A DNA stretch of 64,000 bases. Source: an uncultured Clostridia bacterium. Lineage in GTDB: Bacteria > Bacillota > Clostridia > TANB77 > CAG-508. The stretch covers positions 308,048 to 372,047 of the forward strand of contig CAQIBN010000001.1 in assembly GCA_948805675.1 (NCBI GenBank), in the 5' to 3' direction. The first letter of the stretch is position 1. Each line of letters begins with the position of its first letter. The position numbers and the translations under genes are program-made. The notes under the pieces were generated by a model. That model was not told the DNA's origin and did no database searches. It was given only the letters and a program-made list of their open reading frames with translations. This document shows positions 57,779 to 64,000 of the stretch, in pieces.

Positions 57779-58466
57779 ATGATAGAATTTAGAAATGTTA
57801 ACAAAACTTATGGAACAGGTACTGAGGCTGTTCATAATGCTAACTTTAAAATAGATAAAGGCGAATTTGCTTTCTTAGTAGGGAGTTCAGGTTCTGGAAA
57901 ATCAACATTAATTAAACTAATATTAAAAGAAGAAGAACCAACATCAGGAAATATAATTATAAATGGAAAAGATACTACTTTCTTAAAACCTAAAAGAGTA
58001 CCTTTTTTAAGAAGAAGTATGGGAGTAGTGTTTCAAGACTTTAGATTGTTACCAGATAAAACTGTATATGAAAATGTTGCATTTGCTATGTATATAGTTA
58101 AAGCAACTCCAAGACATATCAGAAGGCAAGTACCAATGGTATTATCATTAGTTGGATTAAGTGCAAAAGCTAAAGTTTATCCAAATGAATTATCAGGAGG
58201 AGAACAACAAAGAGTAGCTTTAGCAAGAGCACTAGTTAATAATCCATCAATGCTTATTGCAGACGAACCAACTCGGAAATCTTGATCCAGATACTGCATG
58301 GGATATTATGACACTTTTAAATGATATAAATTTAAGAGGAACAACAGTTGTTGTAGCAACACATGCAAAAGATATTGTAGATAAAATGAAAAAAAGAGTT
58401 ATACAAATAGAAAAAGGTAATATCATAAGAGATGATAAAAAAGGTGGTTATAATAGTGAAATATAA
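57779..58466 (+). CDS. ftsE: Cell-division ABC protein FtsE, one CGG +1 shift
   Basis: 228 residues with C 58274 skipped. Walker A GSSGSGKST, signature LSGGEQQRVALARAL, Walker B LIADEPT joined by the shift to GNLDPDTAW (D-loop), and H-loop ATHAK. The shift lies between Walker B Thr and the Gly of the D-loop; both halves are needed for ATPase activity. With FtsX it drives cell-separation hydrolases such as the M23 proteins downstream. GGAG precedes ATG 57779. Confidence 0.94.
58274..58276 (+). other. CGG +1 shift site 11 (ACT CGG A) in ftsE
   Basis: After residue 165. In frame a TGA follows at 58283-58285. Skipping C 58274 gives ADEPTGNLDP, a near-invariant ABC motif, so this is the clearest case. 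Confidence 0.95.
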
Positions 58467-59355
58467 TATACTTAGTTATTTAATAGGTGAAGGTTTTAGA
58501 AATGTTTTAAAAAATAAGAAGTCAACAGGTGCATCTTTAATGATTATGTGTGCAACAATGATAATTTTTGGTGTGTTTTTTATGATTGGTGAAAATATAA
58601 ATCATATAATGAGTGAACTAGAAATGCAACAAGGTATGCAAGTATTTATTAAAGATGAAGTTACAGAAAAAGGCATAACAGAATTAGGCGATAAAATAAG
58701 AGCTTTAAGTGATGTAAACAAGGTAGAATTTGTTTCTAAAGAAGATGCTTTAAATCAAATGAAGGAAAAGGTTGGAGATAAACAATTTTTGCTTTCTGGT
58801 TATGAAGAAAATAATCCATTTCCAGCATCATATATAGTTACATTAACAGATTTAAATAAAAGTGAAGATGTAAAAAATGTAATTGATAAATTTGAAGGGA
58901 TTAAAGACATTCAATTAAGAGGAAATACAATAAATGCATTAATAAAAATTGCAAATTTAGTCAGAATTGTTTCTGGTGCAATACTTATATTACTAGTAGT
59001 TATATCAATATTTATTATTGCAAATACAATAAAATTAACTGTTCATGCAAGAAGAAGAGAAATATCTATTATGAAATATGTAGGTGCTACAAATAATTTT
59101 ATTAGATGGCCTTTTATAGTAGAAGGTATAATTATTGGAGTTATATCTGCTTTAATTTCAATAATGTTACTTGGAGTATCCTATAATTTGATATCTGAAA
59201 AACTTATAACTACATTAGGAGCAAATGTAATAAATATAGATTTATTAACTTTCTCAGATATGTTTACTTTAATAATTATAGTATATTTAGTTTTGGGTAT
59301 TGGTATAGGAACATTAGGAAGTATAATCTCTATGAGAAAATATTTAGATGTATAA
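58456..59355 (+). CDS. ftsX: FtsX, membrane partner of FtsE
   Basis: 299 residues from GTG 58456, overlapping ftsE by 11 bases. Four membrane helices: one near the N-terminus before the extracytoplasmic domain (about residues 50-165) and three in the second half (VSGAILILLVVISIF etc.). FtsX passes the FtsE ATPase signal to extracellular coiled-coil hydrolases. Translational coupling to ftsE makes its expression depend on the CGG shift. Confidence 0.92.
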   Translation: MKYNILSYLIGEGFRNVLKNKKSTGASLMIMCATMIIFGVFFMIGENINHIMSELEMQQGMQVFIKDEVTEKGITELGDKIRALSDVNKVEFVSKEDALNQMKEKVGDKQFLLSGYEENNPFPASYIVTLTDLNKSEDVKNVIDKFEGIKDIQLRGNTINALIKIANLVRIVSGAILILLVVISIFIIANTIKLTVHARRREISIMKYVGATNNFIRWPFIVEGIIIGVISALISIMLLGVSYNLISEKLITTLGANVINIDLLTFSDMFTLIIIVYLVLGIGIGTLGSIISMRKYLDV

Positions 59356-59371
59356 GGATAAGGAGAGTAAG

Positions 59372-60601
59372 ATGCATATGAAAAAGAAAATAGTGGCAAG
59401 TATACTTGCAATATTGTTAATTAGTTTTAGTTTTACAACTGCTTTTGCAGTTTCAAATGATGAAAAAAGTAAAGTTCAAAATCAAATCAATGAAAAAAAA
59501 GATGAATTACAAGATGTAAAAGATGAAAAATCAGGGGTATTATCAGAAATAGATAAATTGAATACATCAATTGCCTCTACAGAAAAGGAAATATCTGATT
59601 TAAATGATAAAATTACAGAATTAACTAGTAGTATATCAGATAAAACAAAAGAAATAGAAAAAAAAGAAGAGGAATTTGAAGAAAAAGATAAACTTCTTAA
59701 AGACAGATTAGTAGCATTATATGAAGCTGGAGATACAACATATTTAGATATGTTATTAACATCAGGAAGTATTACAGATTTTATTTCTAGTTACTATTTA
59801 GTAGCACAACTTACAAAATGTGATACAGAAGTTTTAAATGCGATAGAAAATACTAAAAAAGAAATAGAAGATGATAAAAAAGAATTAGAAACTAAAAAAC
59901 AAGAAATTGATAAAACAAAAAGTCAGATTGCAGAGAAGAATGAAAAATTAAAAAGTGATAAAAATACAAAACAAGCTAAAGTTAATAGTCTTACAGATGA
60001 AGAAAAAGAACTAGAAAGTCAACTTGCACAATATAATGCTGAAATGGAAAGAATTGCAGCTGCAGAAAGAAGAGCAAAGGCAGAAGAAGAGGCTAGAAGA
60101 AAAAAAGAAGAACAAGATACCAACAAGAATCAAACAACTAGTGGAACAACAAATGGTACAGGAAATACAGGTGCAACAGGAGGGTCTAGTGGAACAGTAA
60201 CATCAAGTGGAAAAATGACTTGGCCAATACCTGGTTATAGAAATGTTACTTCAAATTTTGGATATAGAATACATCCAATATACCATACATGGAAATTACA
60301 TTCTGGTATAGATGTTGGAGCTCCAACTGGTGCAAAATTTGTTGCAGCAGATGATGGAACAGTATTAATTGCAAGTTATGGATATAATGGTGGATATGGA
60401 AATTATGTAGTTATAAGTCATGGAAATGGGATAACAACAAGATATGCACATGGAACTACAATATTAGTAAGTGCTGGTCAAAGAGTAACAAAAGGAACAC
60501 CAGTTTTAACTGTAGGTTCAACAGGAGCTTCAACAGGACCACATGCTCATTTTGAAGTAAGAGTTAATGGAACAGCAGTTAATCCACTTAACTATTTATA
60601 A
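59372..60601 (+). CDS. Secreted coiled-coil M23 peptidase (FtsEX-linked hydrolase 1)
   Basis: 409 residues. Signal peptide (IVASILAILLISFSFTTAFA), coiled coil (about 30-230) and M23 metallopeptidase with HSGIDVGAP, HGNGITTRYAH and HAHFEVRVNG zinc ligands. The architecture is that of FtsEX-activated peptidoglycan hydrolases (CwlO/PcsB/EnvC type). AAGGAGAG precedes ATG 59372. Gene order ftsE-ftsX-hydrolase supports that it is the partner. Confidence 0.9.
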   Translation: MHMKKKIVASILAILLISFSFTTAFAVSNDEKSKVQNQINEKKDELQDVKDEKSGVLSEIDKLNTSIASTEKEISDLNDKITELTSSISDKTKEIEKKEEEFEEKDKLLKDRLVALYEAGDTTYLDMLLTSGSITDFISSYYLVAQLTKCDTEVLNAIENTKKEIEDDKKELETKKQEIDKTKSQIAEKNEKLKSDKNTKQAKVNSLTDEEKELESQLAQYNAEMERIAAAERRAKAEEEARRKKEEQDTNKNQTTSGTTNGTGNTGATGGSSGTVTSSGKMTWPIPGYRNVTSNFGYRIHPIYHTWKLHSGIDVGAPTGAKFVAADDGTVLIASYGYNGGYGNYVVISHGNGITTRYAHGTTILVSAGQRVTKGTPVLTVGSTGASTGPHAHFEVRVNGTAVNPLNYL

Positions 60602-60700
60602 TATTAATTTAGAAAAAATATCCATTGAAAGAAAAAAATAAATATTATATAATAATATTAGCAGAAATAAATACATAAGTAAAAGAAAGGAGAAATTCTC

Positions 60701-61838
60701 ATGAATAGAAAACTGTTTTTTGTTTTAATTGTTCTATTGATGATCTTTAACCTTTCTTTTTCTACTTTGGCTGAGAGTTTAGATGAAAAAAAAGAAGAGA
60801 TATCTAATAAGATTGAAGAACAAAGTCAGAAATTAGAATATGTACAAGGTGAAATATCAGAGGCAGTTAAAGAAATACAGGAATTAGATGATAAAATTAT
60901 AGAATATGAAAATCAAATTAATAACTTAAAAGATAAACTTATTGACTCACAAAAGAATATTAAAGAAATAAGTGAAAAATATAATAAGGTGAAAGAAGAA
61001 TATGATAAGAATGAAAAAATTTTTCAAGATAGATTAGTAGCATTATATGAAGCAGGTGATACTACATATTTAGATGTATTGCTTTCATCTAGTAATATAA
61101 CAGATTTTATCTCTAATTATTATTTAATAGCACAATTAGCAGATTATGATTCTAAGTTATTGTCTAAAATAGAAGTACAAAAAAATGAACTAGAACAAAC
61201 AAAAAGTAGATTAGAGGGAGAAGAAAAAGAGTTACAAGATTTAAAAGCTCAAGCAATAAGTATGGCAACTACTTTAAAGAATTCCAAAACACTTCAGAAA
61301 AGTAAAATGGAAAATTTAACAGAAGAAGAAAAGAATATACAAAATCAAATAAAAGAATATAAGTTAGAAGAAACAAAAATAGAGAATCAAATTAGATTAG
61401 CAAATGGAAATACAAGTTATGAGCTTCAATATACAGGAGGAGTTATGATGTGGCCAGTTGCAAAGTCTGATACATATATAACATCTCCATTTGGTATGAG
61501 GGAACATCCAATACAAGGAGTTGTAAAGGGACATACAGGAATAGATATAGGTAATGCAGGGTTTGGAGCAAAAGTAGTTGCAGCAAGTGATGGTGTTGTA
61601 AGTTTTGCAGGTGTTTTAGGTGGATATGGAAATTGTGTAATTATAAATCATGGAGGAGGAATATCTACACTTTATGGACATGGACAAGCAATACTAACAA
61701 AAGTAGGAGAAAATGTTAAACAAGGAGATATAATAATGGAAGTGGGTTCAACAGGAAATTCAACACGGACCACATCTACATTTTGAAGTAAGAGTAAATA
61801 ACATTGCAGTTAATCCTGTTACATATTTACAAGGATAA
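60701..61838 (+). CDS. Second coiled-coil M23 peptidase, one CGG +1 shift
   Basis: 378 residues with C 61766 skipped. Signal peptide then coiled coil and M23 domain: HTGIDIGNAG, GGGISTLYGHG, and, across the shift, GNST-GPHLHFEVRVN, the C-terminal zinc-ligand motif. Paralogue of the preceding hydrolase (shared DRLVALYEAGDTTYLD). The straight frame loses the zinc ligands. AAAGGAG precedes ATG 60701. Confidence 0.92.
61766..61768 (+). other. CGG +1 shift site 12 (ACA CGG A) in M23 hydrolase 2
   Basis: After residue 355. Reading in frame ends at TGA 61784-61786. Skipping C 61766 gives GPHLHFEV, the invariant M23 motif. In the paralogue at 59372 the same position reads aca gga cca without the C, a direct comparison within the window. 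Confidence 0.95.
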
Positions 61839-61866
61839 AATAAGAGCAATATTTTGCTCTTATTTT
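61837..61866 (+). terminator. Rho-independent terminator
   Basis: aaaataagagca pairs perfectly with tgctcttatttt. Confidence 0.85.
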
Positions 61867-62028
61867 AAGTAAAAGTAATACTATAATAAATTGTCCAACG
61901 CAAAATAAATTTAACTAAAAGATTTTTTTATTATATAAAATTATTATAGACTTTTATAAAAGATTGCAAATGAATGTTTGAATTTAGATTGTAAAAGTAT
62001 TAATTAAATATAAATCAATTTACTATTG

Positions 62029-62200
62029 TTATATAATAGGAAATTTGTAGTACAGAATAAAGTATAATTAATAGTGCTTTCCTATTATATAAAATTGTAC
62101 ACAATTTTTTTCAAAAATTCGCACATAAACAATTAAACGTGGTCTGTAAGAGGATTAATTAAGAAATAAATATAAATGCAGCCCACTATTGTTCTATAAA
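62029..62200 (+). ncRNA. Structured repeat family, copy C
   Basis: ttatataataggaaa pairs with tttcctattatataa. Then ttgtacacaatttttttcaa, an aacaattaaacgtgg block and a gcagcccact block, as in copy B at 15781-16001. It is between the M23 terminator and the CtpA gene. Unknown family. Confidence 0.6.
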
Positions 62201-62254
62201 AAGTATATTAGAGTATAATATATAAAGATATTATGAATAGAAAAGAGGAAAAAA

Positions 62255-63463
62255 ATGAATTCAAAAAAAATAAATAATATATATAAATATACAATTATCA
62301 TTATAATAACAGCTTTTATAACTTTTATATTAACATCTACTTTTGTATATCGTTTTATTAATAATGATGAAAGATATTATATAAAAAATTCTAAAACAGA
62401 AAGTTCTAGTTTAGAACAGACACTTTCATATTTTAAAGAAATATTAGAGAAAAAGTATATAGGGGAAATTGATGAAGAAGAATTAAAAGAAAGTGCTATT
62501 AAAGGATATATTGCAGGTTTAAATGATCCATATACAGAATATTTTACTAAAGAAGAAATGCAAGAATTTACAGAAGAAACAGAAGGTGAATATGTAGGAA
62601 TAGGTATATATACTACAACAGATACAAAACAAAATGCAATTGTTGTATTAAGGACAATTGGTGATTCTCCAGCAAGTAAAGCAGGATTACTTACAGGAGA
62701 TATTATAACAAAAGTAGATGACCAAGTGTTTACAGGTGAACAGTTAAATGAAGCTGTTAAAAAGATGAAAGGAATATCTGGAACTAATGTTAAAATAACT
62801 GTTCTAAGAAATGATAAAGAAATGGAATTTGATATAAAAAGAGAAAATATAAAAATTAGCCATGTTAGTTCTAATGTACTAAATGATAAGATAGGATATA
62901 TAAAAATATCATCTTTCGAAGGTGGATGTTCAGAAGAGTTTTTAGACAAATATAAAGAAATAGAAAAACAAAATATAAAATCATTAATTATAGATTTGAG
63001 ATTTAATGGTGGAGGAATTGTAGATGAAGCATTAAATATAGCAGAATTAATGGTTCCAAAAGATAAAGTTTTATTAATAACAAAAGATAAAACAGAAGAA
63101 GAAGATATAGTAAAAGCAAAGAAAGATGCTAGTATAAATATGCCAGTAGTTGTTTTAGTAAATGAGTATTCAGCAAGTGCATCAGAGATTTTAGCAGGTA
63201 TTTTAAAAGAGGATATAAATGCAATATTAGTTGGTAATACAACATATGGAAAAGGCGTAATTCAAACTGTATATCCATTAAAAGATGGTAGTGGATTAAA
63301 AATAACAACAGATGAATATTATACTCCGAATCATAATAAAATTAATAAAGTTGGAATAGAACCAACATTAAAAGTTGAAATTCCAGAAGAATTAAAACAG
63401 ATTACTAATTTACCATTAGAACAGGATATACAATTACAAAAAGCTATAGAAGAATTAAAATAA
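62255..63463 (+). CDS. C-terminal processing peptidase (S41, CtpA)
   Basis: 402 residues. N-terminal membrane anchor (IIIITAFITFILTSTFVY), PDZ domain (YVGIGIYT, SPASKAGLLTGDIITKVD), and S41 catalytic core with the nucleophile Ser in YSASASEIL and Lys in TYGKGVIQ. Membrane-bound protease facing outward, trims or degrades wall-associated proteins. AGAGG precedes ATG 62255. Next to the M23 hydrolases, so it may control them. Confidence 0.92.
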   Translation: MNSKKINNIYKYTIIIIITAFITFILTSTFVYRFINNDERYYIKNSKTESSSLEQTLSYFKEILEKKYIGEIDEEELKESAIKGYIAGLNDPYTEYFTKEEMQEFTEETEGEYVGIGIYTTTDTKQNAIVVLRTIGDSPASKAGLLTGDIITKVDDQVFTGEQLNEAVKKMKGISGTNVKITVLRNDKEMEFDIKRENIKISHVSSNVLNDKIGYIKISSFEGGCSEEFLDKYKEIEKQNIKSLIIDLRFNGGGIVDEALNIAELMVPKDKVLLITKDKTEEEDIVKAKKDASINMPVVVLVNEYSASASEILAGILKEDINAILVGNTTYGKGVIQTVYPLKDGSGLKITTDEYYTPNHNKINKVGIEPTLKVEIPEELKQITNLPLEQDIQLQKAIEELK

Positions 63464-63582
63464 AAGTATGTAATAAAATGAACAATGAAATCAAATTTTT
63501 TATTGAGTGAATAAAGAATAATAAATTTAAAACAATTAATAAGTATTTTGACGGAAAAATGATATAGATTTCTAAAAGAAAC

Positions 63583-63625
63583 GACCTAAGACTAGTGAAA
63601 TATATGGTTTTTAGGTCTTTTTTTA
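63583..63625 (+). terminator. Rho-independent terminator
   Basis: gacctaa pairs with ttaggtc with additional AT pairs, then TTTTTTT. Confidence 0.8.
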
Positions 63626-63663
63626 ATGTAAATAAAAAAATTAAAAAAATTTTAGAAAAAGTA

Positions 63664-63692
63664 TTGACATTTATAATGTAATTTAGTATACT
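63664..63692 (+). promoter_or_regulatory. Promoter of the tRNA cluster
   Basis: TTGACA 63664-63669, 17-base spacer, TATACT 63687-63692, 19 bases before tRNA-Val. It closely resembles the promoter at 53419. Confidence 0.9.
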
Positions 63693-63710
63693 TAACGAGT
63701 CGAAGGAAAT

Positions 63711-63786
63711 GGTCGCTTAGCTCAGCTGGGAGAGCATCTGCCTTACAAGCAGGAGGTCATAGGTTCGAGCCCTATAGCGACCACCA
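63711..63786 (+). tRNA. tRNA-Val (anticodon TAC)
   Basis: Acceptor ggtcgct/agcgacc, anticodon loop cttacaa, TTCGAGC, CCA encoded. Confidence 0.95.
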
Positions 63787-63832
63787 TTTTCTTACAAAGA
63801 GTATTTAGTTGTCTAAATATTTTTTGTTTTAC

Positions 63833-63909
63833 GGCCTGGTAGTTCAGTTGGTTAGAACGCTAGCCTGTCACGCTAGAGGTCGACGGTTCGAGCCCGTTCC
63901 AGGTCGCCA
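63833..63909 (+). tRNA. tRNA-Asp (anticodon GTC)
   Basis: Acceptor ggcctgg/ccaggtc, anticodon loop ctgtcac, discriminator G, CCA encoded. Confidence 0.95.
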
Positions 63910-63917
63910 TTTTTTTT

Positions 63918-63993
63918 GGCTTTATAGCTCAGTTGGTAGAGCAAGGGACTGAAAATCCCTGTGTCCCTGGTTCGATTCCAGGTGAAGCCACCA
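63918..63993 (+). tRNA. tRNA-Phe (anticodon GAA)
   Basis: Acceptor ggcttta/tgaagcc, anticodon loop ctgaaaa, TTCGATT, CCA encoded. Confidence 0.95.
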
Positions 63994-64000
63994 AAGAAAA

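Noticed and set aside
229..58285. TGA read as Trp (code 4)
   Set aside because: TGA ends several genes at their proper family length (for example 229-231 and 42052-42054), and Trp is encoded by TGG throughout.
2720..61768. CGG reassigned to another amino acid (as Trp or Gln elsewhere)
   Set aside because: Reading CGG as any single triplet amino acid leaves the downstream frame wrong at all 12 sites, so a base must be skipped.
2720..61768. Sequencing error that inserts C before GG
   Set aside because: Not excluded without reads, but all 12 insertions have the same codon phase, while CGG in the other two phases occurs over 20 times without frame loss. A random error would hit all phases.
2720..61768. 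Classical -1 slippage or prfB-like programmed sites
   Set aside because: No heptanucleotide slippery site, no common upstream Shine-Dalgarno-like stimulator and no in-frame stop in the A site at most sites. The preceding codon varies.
6419..61838. The ten genes with CGG breaks as ordinary pseudogenes
   Set aside because: They include polA, dnaE, ftsE and a transketolase subunit, both halves of each are fully conserved, and every break is the same in-frame CGG. Real pseudogenes in the window carry several unrelated lesions.

Overview
The window is very AT-rich bacterial DNA with short spacers, AGGAGG-type ribosome binding sites, ATG/GTG/TTG starts, DnaE with a PHP domain, Obg, LexA, MreB, FtsEX with coiled-coil M23 hydrolases, and an OLE-type RNA with OapA. 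Together these point to a low-GC Gram-positive Firmicute, most likely an uncultured, host-associated member of the Clostridia. TGA is an ordinary stop codon.

The outstanding feature is a genome-wide-looking translational anomaly. Ten otherwise intact genes are each broken into two or three frames, at 12 sites in total. They include polA, dnaE, ftsE, the C-terminal transketolase subunit, an M23 hydrolase, a TetR regulator, an SDR and a lytic transglycosylase. At every site the break is an in-frame CGG triplet, and skipping its C (a +1 shift) restores the family reading frame, with a glycine (GGA, GGT or GGG) at exactly the expected position. I found no other in-frame CGG in the housekeeping genes, while out-of-frame CGG (TTC GGA, AGC GGT, GCG GTN) is common and harmless. 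Only two genes (11201-11530 and 32467-33240, both accessory) carry an in-frame CGG that must be read as a normal triplet. The simplest model is that CGG is not read as Arg here and that CGGN is read as one glycine, by +1 slippage or a four-base-reading tRNA.

Layout. 1-1.8 kb: dUTPase and hypothetical genes. 2-6.4 kb: three GT-C-like membrane glycosyltransferases. 6.5-11 kb: polA, lytic transglycosylase, a palindromic element, galE. 11.2-17.6 kb: htpG, small genes, copies of two repeated structured-RNA families, OLE RNA plus OapA, tRNA-Leu. 17.7-23 kb: an integrase next to tRNA-Leu followed by decayed accessory genes. 23-25.5 kb: SDR and an RlmD-like RNA methyltransferase. 25.7-38.5 kb: accessory region with two PD-(D/E)XK proteins, a HAD-MFS-2H phosphoesterase operon, an iteron-like repeat array, a chimeric recombinase/radical-SAM ORF, a TIM-barrel/GNAT pair, a GNAT-DinD fusion and several pseudogenes. 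38.6-53.2 kb: housekeeping (dnaE, rplU-rpmA, trpS, obg, lexA, mreB, TetR, acyl-CoA synthetase). 53.4-64 kb: tRNA genes, split transketolase, ftsE-ftsX with two M23 hydrolases, a CtpA protease, and tRNA-Val-Asp-Phe at the edge.

Replication (polA, dnaE), the SOS repressor (lexA), elongation (mreB) and cell separation (ftsEX plus M23 hydrolases) are all represented, and several of these essential functions depend on reading through CGG sites. True pseudogenes in the accessory stretches break by ordinary stops and indels, which gives an internal contrast with the CGG sites.
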